Source: DAOUJI01 sp965219565
GTDB taxonomy: Bacteria > Chloroflexota > Dehalococcoidia > Lucifugimonadales > JAGWBF01
DNA length: 64,000 nucleotides
Direction of reading: 5' to 3'
Assembly (NCBI GenBank): GCA_965219565.1
Contig: OZ244780.1
Location: forward strand, 2,728,001-2,792,000
The translations under genes and the position numbers were made by a program. Numbering within the stretch: the stretch's first letter is position 1; every line of letters begins with the position of its first letter. The notes under the pieces are model-generated. The model was not told the origin of the DNA. It ran no database searches and saw only the letters and a program-made list of their open reading frames with translations. Positions 17,371 through 25,694 of this stretch are shown here, in pieces.

Positions 17371-18288
17371 ATGGCGTTCTATACTCCACTCCGTTACCCT
17401 GGTGGAAAGCGACGGTTGTTCACCGTTGTCACCAGGTTACTCCAAGAAAACGGCCTGGTGGGTATCGAGTATGCTGAGCCCTATGCGGGGGGGGCCGCGA
17501 TCGCCCTGTCCTTACTTTTCGAGGAGTACGCGTCGGTCATTCACCTCAATGACCTTAGCAAACCTATATTCGCTTTTTGGGAATCGGCAATCAATAACAC
17601 CGATGACTTGTGTGAGAGAGTCAACTCCACACCCGTCACGATGGATGAATGGTACAAGCAGCGCGCTATCTATGAAGCCAGCGAATCTGCGGACCTTCAC
17701 GACCTGGGTTTCGCCACATTGTTCCTGAACCGGACGAACCGGTCCGGAATCATCTCCGGTGGTGTCATCGGAGGCAAGCAGCAAAATGGTGTATGGTCAT
17801 TGGACGCCCGATTCAACAAACCAGAGATCATACAGCGCATCAAAAAAATCGGCCGCTATCGTAGCCGCATCCGGCTTCATCAAATGGACGCCCTCGATTT
17901 TGTGAACTATAAACTCAGCCAATTCGCCGAAAATGGCTTTGCGTTTTTCGACCCTCCGTACATTGAAAACGGCAAGGCACTCTACCTCGACAACTATACC
18001 GCCGATGGCCATCTTGAATTGGCCGAAAGTGTGCAGAGATTAAACTTACCCTGGATGTGCACCTATGACCGTGCTGCCGTTGAACTTGGGCTTTACCCAG
18101 AATACCGAAGAATCGAATATAGGTTGGCATATACCACTCAAGGAAGGCATCAAGGTGAAGAAGTGATGTTCATTTCTCATAACCTCGTTCTACCACCAGA
18201 ATGGTTGGGAACCACTGAACTTGTCCGCCTCGACCAACGAACCGGGAAGTATACTTTGCACGGTGTAATCACTAATCCCCGATACTGA
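17371..18288 (+). CDS. DNA adenine methylase, D12 class
   Basis: 305-residue N6-adenine methyltransferase of the Dam/DpnM (D12) class. The N-terminal TPLRYPGGKRRL and EPYAGGAAIALSLL bind S-adenosylmethionine (motif I), FLNRTNRSGIISGGVIGG is the conserved target-recognition region, and FAFFDPPYIENG holds the catalytic DPPY (motif IV). Length is normal, so it should be active; the recognition sequence is unknown. It lies immediately downstream of the ParB-domain gene, and no restriction endonuclease is recognisable nearby. The location, between a transposase fragment and a duplicated ABC gene, suggests horizontal acquisition. Confidence 0.93.
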   Translation: MAFYTPLRYPGGKRRLFTVVTRLLQENGLVGIEYAEPYAGGAAIALSLLFEEYASVIHLNDLSKPIFAFWESAINNTDDLCERVNSTPVTMDEWYKQRAIYEASESADLHDLGFATLFLNRTNRSGIISGGVIGGKQQNGVWSLDARFNKPEIIQRIKKIGRYRSRIRLHQMDALDFVNYKLSQFAENGFAFFDPPYIENGKALYLDNYTADGHLELAESVQRLNLPWMCTYDRAAVELGLYPEYRRIEYRLAYTTQGRHQGEEVMFISHNLVLPPEWLGTTELVRLDQRTGKYTLHGVITNPRY

Positions 18289-18422
18289 CCGTGACGTGCC
18301 AACTTTAGCCCCCTAGGCCGTGGTCGCCTTACCGCCGTGGCTGATGTTGGAGCGCCTGCCTACCCCCGGTTAGACGCTCCCTTACAACTTCTATCGGGAA
18401 TGACCTTACCCCCGAAAAACAG

Positions 18423-18451
18423 ACCGCCCCAGACGATTTGCTTGGGGCGGT
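18423..18451. terminator. Bidirectional Rho-independent terminator
   Basis: ACCGCCCCA (18423-18431) pairs perfectly with TGGGGCGGT (18443-18451). A-rich sequence precedes and TTTT follows, so it can end transcription of the methylase module from the left and of the small leftward gene at 18492 from the right. Confidence 0.85.
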
Positions 18452-18491
18452 TTTCGTAATAGGGCGGTCAGACCTTCATCGTCCAGCGACG

Positions 18492-18722
18492 CTAGCCCGG
18501 CGGATTGTCTTGCAGGTCTTTTAATTTAGACTCGCCCTCAGATGTTAGCTTGTATGTCTGAATCTCCTCTGCCAAATCGGGCGTCAGTAGAGTCATGTCT
18601 TTGTCTATCCATCCTTGCTGTAACAGGTAGGCTATATCGTCCGGCGACGTGTCGTCAGGTAGCTGACCGAATTGCTCGATCACATCCAACAACATCATTG
18701 CCTGATAGGGATTCATTTCCAT
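18492..18722 (-). CDS. Small hypothetical protein
   Basis: 76-residue acidic soluble protein beginning MEMNPYQAMMLLDVIEQFGQ. The content is mostly helical with an amphipathic pattern and many Asp and Gln residues; a helix-turn-helix-like arrangement cannot be excluded. The terminator at 18423-18451 lies just downstream of its stop, supporting a real transcript. No family recognised. Confidence 0.5.
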   Translation of the reverse strand: MEMNPYQAMMLLDVIEQFGQLPDDTSPDDIAYLLQQGWIDKDMTLLTPDLAEEIQTYKLTSEGESKLKDLQDNPPG

Positions 18723-18823
18723 CGTTGGCCTCCAACCAATTGGTCGAACGTCTCCACTCGCAATGTCGCGGTCCCCACGGTCGCGGCGTCAAAACCCCAT
18801 TCCCACCCATACTAACAACGCGC

Positions 18824-19692
18824 CTAGGTCACCGGATGGCTATGCAGGCGGGCAGGACTGTCGCCCCCACAATGGTCGGGCCGGAATCTAGGAAGCGCCG
18901 TGGACCAAGAGAAGCAACTCCCCTCGTCTATGGGGTTACGCATGTCCACCAAGGCCGCCACAAAGGTGTATTCAGGGCCGTCCTTGGTGAACGCCGAAGG
19001 CACTATCAAGTCGTCCGGCGTTTCAATCCTCTCAGGGTCAGCATCAACGGGAACCTCAGTAAACCAGAATTGGGCTGGCTCTTCGGCGACGGCTGTGATG
19101 TTGAACACGCTCAGAGGCAGATACCCTGGAGAAGTCTGTAAGGTGACGCCAGGGTTCAGGCCAAAGCGAGCTTGAACCAAGTCCACAGCCTCGTCGTCGA
19201 TTTGGGCGCACAGGTTGTACGTGTTCAGCCCGTCCCAATACACCCATCTTTCGTCCAACGCTCGTATAACGGCATCAGCGAATGGGTCCGAGTCAGTGAC
19301 CGTCGGCGGGGGCGTTTGAGCGGGCGTTGACGTTGGCGGGGAAGTCGCGGCAGGGACCTCGACGGGAGTGAACGTCGGTGTGGTTGGTGGTAACGGGGTT
19401 GCGGTGGGCGCGAGTGTTGAGGAAGGGGGGTACGGTCGGTATCAGGGTTGCCGTTGGTTGCGGGGTTGAGGTCGGCAACGGAGTCGACGAAGGATACGGG
19501 GTATAGGTAGGGTACGCTGTCGCGGTGGGCGCGGGCGTGTACGTCAGGTCAGTCGCTTGAGTAGGGAGAGACTGGACCATTGCGGTCGCGGTTGCCTCAA
19601 TGTTAGGGGTGGAGGACGGTGTCGGCGGCGGTAATTCTTTGGAGCAGGCCGCGATAAGCAAGGCGAAAACAATAAAGGTGGGTATGGCGAAA
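18824..19692 (-). pseudogene. Thr/Pro-stalk lipoprotein gene, start lost and frameshifted
   Basis: Two frames together make one lipoprotein. From about 19690 the frame reads RFAIPTFIVFALLIAACSKE, a signal peptide with lipobox IAAC, followed by a Thr/Pro stalk. At a run of six C on this strand (G at 19425-19430 on +) the frame breaks. The next frame continues the stalk (PSSTLAPTATPLPPTTPTFT) into a C-terminal domain from about 19258 (DERWVYWDGLNTYNLCAQID). No start codon remains, because the sequence switches to the truncated ABC gene at about 19692. The single-base frameshift could be real or an assembly error; the lost start argues for a relic either way. Confidence 0.75.
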
Positions 19693-21378
19693 CGGGACGG
19701 GAGGGTCCATCAGCAGCGTCCGGGCAAGGGCGACCCGCTGACGCTGGCCGCCGGACAGGGTGATTCCGCGCTCGCCCACCAGGGTCTCGTACTTGTCGGG
19801 AAGGCCGTCGATGAATTCGTGTATCTGGGCGGACCTGGCCGCTTCCATCACATCTTCCAGGGGGGCGTTTGGGGCTCCGTAGGCGATGTTCTCCCTGATA
19901 GTCGCGGCGAACAGGAACACGTCCTGGGGGACGATGGCCACGTTCCTTCGCAGGCTGCGCAGGTTCAGGTCTCGAACGTCCACGTTGTCCAGGGTGATTC
20001 GCCCGGATGTTACGTCGTAGAACCGGGGAATAAGGGACACCATGGCGCTCTTGCCGCTTCCGGGCGCTCCCAGGACCGCCACTCGTTGACCCGGTTCTAT
20101 GGTCAGGTTTATGTTCCGGAGGACTTCCGGTTCCCTCACCCCGGCCCTCTCCCGGGGGAAGAGGGGGTCTGATTCCCCCTCACCCTGGCCCTCTCCCGCT
20201 AGGGGAGAGGGGATGGATTTCTCCTCCCTCACCCCGGCCCTCTCCCGGGGGGAGAGGGGGTCTGATTTCCCCTCACCCTGGCCCTCTCCCGCGGGGGGAG
20301 AGGGGAGTGGGGGGCCGTAGTGGAACCGCACGCCTTCGAAGGAGACTCGGCCCTCGGCTCGCTCCAGGTCCTGGGCGTTTTCTTTCTCCTGGACGGGGGA
20401 TTGGGCGTCGATGACGTAGAAGATGCGCGTTCCGGCGGCTATGGCCCTGGCGAAGTTGTTGACCACCCAGCCGGACATCCGTATGGGGAAGACGAGGAGT
20501 CCCATGTAGAGGACGAACTGAGTAAGCTCGCCGGGAGTCAGTCCCAGGAACAGGCCGGCGGCGGCGGCGTACCCATTGATGATCTTGCTGCCGCCGTACC
20601 AGACCACCAGGGCGGTAACCAAGGTAAAGAGCATGTTCAGCAGGGACGAGTTTGCCGCGTGAAGGCGGCTGACGGCGAAGGTCTTTTCGGAGACGACGGT
20701 CGCGGCCTCGCCGAACTTCTCCATCTGCCGCTCTTCGGCGCCGAAAGTCTTGACGACTCTCATCCCCGACAGGTTTTCCTGGAGGACCGTGGACATGCGC
20801 CCGGTGTCTTCCTGCACCTCCCGCCACATCCGCCTGAACCTGCGGGTCATGGCGACGGCGATGTTCACGGCCACCGGAACGGCCGCCAAGCCGAGCAGGC
20901 CCAGGTCCCAGGATATGGTGATGAGCAAGACCGACACGGCCACAAGCAGCGTGATTATGTGGACGGAGTATATGAGACCGAAAGACACGAACCAGCGGAT
21001 GCTCTCCACGTCGGCGGCGGCCCTGGACATCAGGTCTCCGGTCTTGTGCCGATCGTGGAAGGCGTAGCTCAGGGCCTGCAGGCGGGCCAGGAAGTTGTGG
21101 CGAAGCCGGTACGCCACGTGCTGGGAGATGTACTCCGACAAGTAGGTCTGCCCGTAGTGGAAAGCTCCGGCGGCCAGGCTTATCAGGAGAACGGTGGCCG
21201 CCAGCCACATGAGAATGCTTGAATCGCCGCTCTCCAGGACTCTATCTATCGAGATGCCCAGCAGTCGAGGAATCGCCAGTGAAAGAAGGGTGGAGCCTAT
21301 GAGGCAGACGTATGCCAGGACGAGGCGGAAGGGAGAGATGCGCAGGGCGTATCCTGCCAGTCGGAGGAGAATGCCCAT
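19692..21378 (-). pseudogene. Truncated duplicate of the ABC exporter subunit at 12113-14140
   Basis: A near-identical second copy of the exporter subunit, including its start region and about 60 bp of upstream sequence. It keeps the TM domain, Walker A and LSGGQRQ signature, but homology stops right after RTLLMDPPV, before Walker B, at a junction with the lipoprotein gene. The frame then runs 30 unrelated residues to a stop at 19603. Without Walker B and the switch His it cannot hydrolyse ATP. It carries its own version of the repeat insert (20137-20310), different in number and type of units from the other copy. Confidence 0.88.
20137..20310. repeat. GC-rich palindromic repeat array in the truncated ABC copy
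   Basis: Four alternating units, two of the type CCCTCACCCTGGCCCTCTCC and two of the type CCTCACCCCGGCCCTCTCCC, each followed by an AGAGGGG arm. They occupy the same site in the gene as the array at 12873-13066 but with a different unit composition, so the array changed after the gene was duplicated. Confidence 0.88.
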
Positions 21379-21466
21379 CGGTGCATTATAGCGCCCCCAG
21401 GCGGCGTGCGGACGCCGCCCCCGGCCACCCGTTCCTTTTCAACAGAAGTGGGGGCGCCGCAGGGTC

Positions 21467-21582
21467 TTTCGATTGTCACCCCGAGCGCAGCGAGGGGTCT
21501 AAAGTCTTCGTTATTCATACCGTTCCTCTGACGATGGATTTTAGATTTCTCACTCCGTTCGAAATGACAGTCGAGACGGGTC
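21467..21582. repeat. Dispersed intergenic inverted repeat (GTCACCCCGAGCGCAGCGAG type)
   Basis: The stretch begins TTGTCACCCCGAGCGCAGCG and ends TCCGTTCGAAATGACAGTCG. The outer arms TTGTCA and TGACAG are inverted. This resembles a widely dispersed bacterial intergenic repeat that contains GAGCG-AGCGAGG and CGTTCGAAATGAC. It lies between the truncated ABC copy and the large lipoprotein gene; nothing else is visible in that gap. Confidence 0.55.
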
Positions 21583-21635
21583 CCTCCGAGAATCGAAAGA
21601 CCCTGGGGGGCCGGGCTTTATTTGACGAAAGACCG

Positions 21636-24221
21636 CTATGCGCCGGAGGCGTTAAGAAGGACTACGATGTTGTTCCGGTCGTAGTGGACCTCGTCGATGA
21701 ACATGGTCTGGGTCAGGTCCCTGAAGGAGCCGGGTTGGCCATTCGCGGTTACAATCCCCGGCTTGTTGGGGATGAGCAGCCTTATAGTCGCCCCTACTGG
21801 AGTGACTACTGATATGACACCCGTCTCCTTGTCCAGGAACGCTATGGTCCCGCTGGCCGATCTCGTTCGCGGCGGGTCCAACAGCAGCTTGGACAACCCT
21901 CCTGTGAAGGGTTCGTATCGGGCGTACACCACCCTGGAACCTTCTTCCAAATCGTCGAAGGCGGCTTCCTCTTCCCCTTGGTCGCTCCTGACAAGCAGCC
22001 TGGTGTAGTCGAGCAGCTTGAAGCTGACGAGCTTCAGAGAGTCGGTGGACAGGGTCAAAGTCCTATTGCCGGGCTGACTTTCCGACTTCCCTCGGACGGT
22101 CCCGCTGAGTTCGGGAGACCTGACCGAGAGCTTGATCAAGTTCCCCGTGGCCGGGTCATAGCTGCTGGTTGGGCGCACCAGGTCCCCCAGCTTGGGAGCG
22201 CCTATGTTGAGCACGACGCTGTCCCGTTCCACAATCGTTCCTTCCGTTATCTTGAGGACAACGCGCTCCCCCTGGGGGGTGATGACTATCAGGTTCCCTT
22301 CTTCGCCGGCGCCCGGAATGACGAGCCCGGCGCTGAACTTGGGCACGATGGCCTCCACCACGCCGCTTATGAAGGTCTGGTTGGCTATGACAGCGTCTAT
22401 GGCCACGACAGCGCCCAGGCCATCATCGTAGAGCGCCTTGACATTTGCCCCGACCTGAAGGGCGTCCAGACCGGCGGGAAGCCCGAATACACTGACTACA
22501 ACGTCGTCTGAGAGCGGGAACGTCACCTGCTCTCCGGTGTCCAACCTCAACGCCACCGAACCGGCGACAGGTGGGGACGCCAGGACGCCTTGCAATTCTC
22601 CCGCCATAGCCTGGCCTCGCAGCGCTTCCGCCGCCGCCGCGGGGAGCCGAGGGAACAGCACGTCCAAGCTGGAAACAGATGTGTCGGATGGATCGTATAG
22701 GAAAACCGTTCTCTGACCGGGCTCCAAGTCATCGACCATCGCAGGCTCTCCAAAGATGGTCAGCTCAGTGTCTCCGGGGAGATTCAAGATGAATTCCGGG
22801 CCAATCTCTGGAGCAACTACGACTGCGTCTCCAGCGGCTGAAGTCCCCTGAATGACCCCTCCGCCTCTCACGAGCGCAGGGCCGAGACCCAGGTCTGCCA
22901 GAGTCTGAGACAACGCGGTCAGGAGTGTGTTGAAGGACTGCTGGAATATGAACCGAACGTTGGGGTCAACTCTGGATATAAGCTCCATAGAGGTAGTCAG
23001 GGACCCGGTGGCAGCCTGCCGCATCCTGTGTCCGAGCCTGATCTCGTTGTCTGTAGCTCCCCGTTTTGCAGCCTCTTCCAACGGAGTCTTGAGCCTGCCC
23101 ATGCTGTGGCTGGAAATCTCGGCTCCGCTAAGGGCCAGCACACCTGTCTTCAGGTCCTGACTGAGCACAGCCGTTACTATGCCGGCTGGTTGGAGTGCGG
23201 CTCCAACCATAGGTGAGACCGCGACTGTCACCAAGTTCCCCTGGGCGTCCATCAATTGGGCATCCCCGGTTTGTGAAACCCCCACGAGGGCCGCTACGAC
23301 GTGGGCATGGGAGACGGGAGACGAAGGTTTGACCATTATGAGCTCTGCAGAGGCAACTCCGGCGTCGACGGAGTCGGCGGCGACTATAGAATCTCCTATG
23401 CGAATGTCGCCAATCACGGCGGAGGCCCTTCCCGGAATCAGCACGCCGGTAAAAAGGGTGGCTTGGACCGCAGCGCTGCGCCCGTCGGGTGAGTCCACGA
23501 CGATCCTCGTAAGTCCTTGCCCGACAGCGTCTATCCGACTTACGACTCCGAAGACAGCGTCGCCCCCGGTGACCGCCACAGCCAGAGTCTCAGATACGAC
23601 GGCCCCCGAAAGGTCCGACGCTATGATTTCCAACAGGTTGGGGCCTTCATCAAGCGGAATGTTTTCGATTGAGAAATTTCCCTCGTCATCGACGTCAGCG
23701 ATCAAACCGTTGACGCTCAATACAGCATCGGGGGAAGTTAGACCAGTCACCGAAACCGCGCCTTGGGACAGCTTCAAGTCTCCCTGGGGAGATGTCACCT
23801 GGAGTTCCAACTCCTCGGTGTGTGTACGCTGCGGCGGCAGCGCCGGCGTCGGTGTGGGCGTTGGCGCCAGCGTCGGGGTTGGAGGCGGTGTTGGTGTCGG
23901 GGGCGGTGGCAGCGTTGGCGTTGGGGGAGGCGGAGTGGGCGCTATAGTAGGCGTGGCGGTGGGCGTCCTGGGAGCCACGGTCGGCGTAGGTGTGGGAGCG
24001 GGAGTGTTTGTGGGTCGGGGCGTGGATGTAGCTCTCGGAGTAGGCTGGACAGTGGGCGCTTCGTCGGTGGGTTCAGGGGTTGCTGTGGACCTGGCATCGC
24101 CGTTGCAGGCCGCGACCAAGAGCAAGCTCACCAACAACAGAGCAAGCAGCGACAATATAAGGCCTGTAGGACGCGCCTGTAATGCGCTCCACAGACCACT
24201 AGAGAGCAGTCTCCCCAACAA
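21636..24221 (-). CDS. Large lipoprotein with Thr/Pro stalk and repeated beta domains
   Basis: 861-residue predicted surface lipoprotein. A hydrophobic segment ending LVSLLLVAAC (lipobox, Cys about residue 39) is followed by about 90 residues of Thr/Pro repeats, a stalk typical of Chloroflexota surface proteins. Residues about 138-215 resemble an Ig-like fold (VLSVNGLIADVDDEGNFSIE). The rest is a series of beta-rich modules, each with a motif like GVVSRID or GVVEAIVP, resembling DUF5666-type repeats. It starts at TTG with GGAG upstream, so the exact start is uncertain. No catalytic residues are evident; a structural or binding role outside the membrane is inferred. Confidence 0.8.
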   Translation of the reverse strand: MLGRLLSSGLWSALQARPTGLILSLLALLLVSLLLVAACNGDARSTATPEPTDEAPTVQPTPRATSTPRPTNTPAPTPTPTVAPRTPTATPTIAPTPPPPTPTLPPPPTPTPPPTPTLAPTPTPTPALPPQRTHTEELELQVTSPQGDLKLSQGAVSVTGLTSPDAVLSVNGLIADVDDEGNFSIENIPLDEGPNLLEIIASDLSGAVVSETLAVAVTGGDAVFGVVSRIDAVGQGLTRIVVDSPDGRSAAVQATLFTGVLIPGRASAVIGDIRIGDSIVAADSVDAGVASAELIMVKPSSPVSHAHVVAALVGVSQTGDAQLMDAQGNLVTVAVSPMVGAALQPAGIVTAVLSQDLKTGVLALSGAEISSHSMGRLKTPLEEAAKRGATDNEIRLGHRMRQAATGSLTTSMELISRVDPNVRFIFQQSFNTLLTALSQTLADLGLGPALVRGGGVIQGTSAAGDAVVVAPEIGPEFILNLPGDTELTIFGEPAMVDDLEPGQRTVFLYDPSDTSVSSLDVLFPRLPAAAAEALRGQAMAGELQGVLASPPVAGSVALRLDTGEQVTFPLSDDVVVSVFGLPAGLDALQVGANVKALYDDGLGAVVAIDAVIANQTFISGVVEAIVPKFSAGLVIPGAGEEGNLIVITPQGERVVLKITEGTIVERDSVVLNIGAPKLGDLVRPTSSYDPATGNLIKLSVRSPELSGTVRGKSESQPGNRTLTLSTDSLKLVSFKLLDYTRLLVRSDQGEEEAAFDDLEEGSRVVYARYEPFTGGLSKLLLDPPRTRSASGTIAFLDKETGVISVVTPVGATIRLLIPNKPGIVTANGQPGSFRDLTQTMFIDEVHYDRNNIVVLLNASGA

Positions 24222-24393
24222 CGTCTACTCCACAATCTTCCCGACACGCGGGAAAGTAACCGGCCCAGTCACAGGACACAGAGACGGGACGGCGCCGAGG
24301 CGCACATCCCATAATTGACGATACTTTCCGAGTCCCTATAAATTCAAGGGGGGAGATAGGTTTTCTTTGCCCGAAACCCGGACTCGGAAGGAG

Positions 24394-25098
24394 CTAATAG
24401 GTCTGTCCGTCCCTGGGGTCAGTGACTATACACCTGGCGTCTTCACGCAGTCCCAAAGCATCTCGGCAACCTATCATTGCGCCGCGGGCCTGGTCCGGCG
24501 TCTCGAACCCCTCGGAGAGCATTATCTTTATCAGTTCCCGTCCTTTGGCGGCGATGTCCGGGCACCTCCCGTCGTACACCACCTCCAGCCGCAGCCACAT
24601 CTGCTCTGGGAGGAGAAACTGGAGCTCGCAAAATCTCATCGCCCAGGTTACCCACCACAAGCCGCCCTGTGTAGGAATAGGAGCATTCTCCAGTCCGCTC
24701 CGGGCGCCCTCGAAGAGCTTCTGCTGGATGTGGGACTTGTCGAAGGGAAGGGGCGCCAGGATGCGTTCCATACCCGGATGGCCCACCATCTCCTCAAGGT
24801 CGCTGCCGACCCTGGCCTCGTGGGAATTCGGAGCGTATTGCGGCCCTCTGTTGGTCATGGGGAATCCGCGTTTCCTCATGAGCACGTGCGTAAGCTCATG
24901 GGCCACGTGGAAGCTCAGCGCAAAGCCGGGAAGCTCCATCCAGGGCGGCAGCTGGCCGGAAGCGGGGCTGTAGGCCTGGTCGCCGAAGACGGTCCAGTGG
25001 CCGTTCTCCGCTAGCTCCCAGGGAATCCCGATTTCAGGCTCGGCCCATCTCCAGAAATCATCGAAGGGGGCCTCCAGTTCTCTTCCCAGCACTTTCAT
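24394..25098 (-). CDS. HEXXH-containing putative metalloprotease-like protein
   Basis: 234-residue soluble protein. Residues 65-71 read VAHELTH, a perfect HEXXH zinc site followed by VLMRKRGFP, with hydrophobic residues around it as in a zincin active-site helix. The third ligand is not obvious; candidates are Glu and His residues between 90 and 115 (NSHEARVGSDLEEMVGHPG). There is no signal peptide, so it would act in the cytoplasm. It ends near a small convergent stretch and lies just downstream of the cupin gene, in the same direction. The family is not recognised. Confidence 0.65.
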   Translation of the reverse strand: MKVLGRELEAPFDDFWRWAEPEIGIPWELAENGHWTVFGDQAYSPASGQLPPWMELPGFALSFHVAHELTHVLMRKRGFPMTNRGPQYAPNSHEARVGSDLEEMVGHPGMERILAPLPFDKSHIQQKLFEGARSGLENAPIPTQGGLWWVTWAMRFCELQFLLPEQMWLRLEVVYDGRCPDIAAKGRELIKIMLSEGFETPDQARGAMIGCRDALGLREDARCIVTDPRDGQTY

Positions 25099-25108
25099 AG
25101 GACAGAGG

Positions 25109-25684
25109 TTATGCGGGCGTCAGCGGCGGCACTTCCCAGACCGAGCCATTGTCGGGGTCAAAGTGGAGTCTGGTCACGCCCCTCGTGCTTTTGCCCATGA
25201 GCAGCACTTCCCAAGACGGCTCGTCGCCGAGGGCCTGCTGCCGGTGAATGTCGCCGGGATATTCCAGCCAGTAGACGGCGTCCCCTCTTTCCAGTACGGA
25301 GTCCACCAGCAATTCCAACTCGGCCTTTCCCGGCTCTGAGCCGTCGTCCACCCGCCGCCAGCCCTCGTACTTGTCCCGGCCCTGATAGCCGCATATCACG
25401 CCCCAGGTGCCGTGGGTGTGGACGGGAGTGGGCTTTTCCTGGGAGAAGCGGGACACCGACAGCACCAGCGTGTCGTCCGGCTCGGAGTGGAGACGATAGG
25501 ATCCGATGGTGTTCCCTCCGGGAGTGGGGTCGCGCCAGACGCCCAGGTCGCAGAGGTCGTCCCGGCGGCTGAGTTCCTGCGTCATCGACGCGATGGCTGA
25601 CAAAGCTTCATCGGTGACGCCCTTCTCCGAAATTTGCCCTTTGACCTTGTCAATGAAGTCCGCTATCACGGTGTCTTCCGCCAT
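25109..25684 (-). CDS. Cysteine dioxygenase-like cupin
   Basis: 191-residue cupin of the cysteine dioxygenase type, which would oxidise a thiol to a sulfinate using Fe(II) and O2. The iron ligands are His89 and His91 in PVHTHGTWGV and His147 in GDIHRQQ. The 30-residue spacing before GDAVYWL and the C-terminal RLHFDPD fit the family. The real substrate could be cysteine, 3-mercaptopropionate or another thiol. It is preceded by GGGAGG at good distance. It lies between an alcohol dehydrogenase and a HEXXH protein with 10-bp gaps, suggesting one operon. Confidence 0.82.
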   Translation of the reverse strand: MAEDTVIADFIDKVKGQISEKGVTDEALSAIASMTQELSRRDDLCDLGVWRDPTPGGNTIGSYRLHSEPDDTLVLSVSRFSQEKPTPVHTHGTWGVICGYQGRDKYEGWRRVDDGSEPGKAELELLVDSVLERGDAVYWLEYPGDIHRQQALGDEPSWEVLLMGKSTRGVTRLHFDPDNGSVWEVPPLTPA

Positions 25685-25694
25685 TGCCGCCTCC

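Noticed and set aside
17371..18288. The ParB-like/methylase pair as a plasmid partition or replication locus
   Set aside because: No parA, no replication initiator, no iterons and no parS-type repeats are seen.
18542..19141. A 199-codon open frame on the + strand opposite the small hypothetical and lipoprotein genes
   Set aside because: Composition is typical of an antisense shadow, and the opposite-strand frames have a signal peptide, stalk and terminator context.
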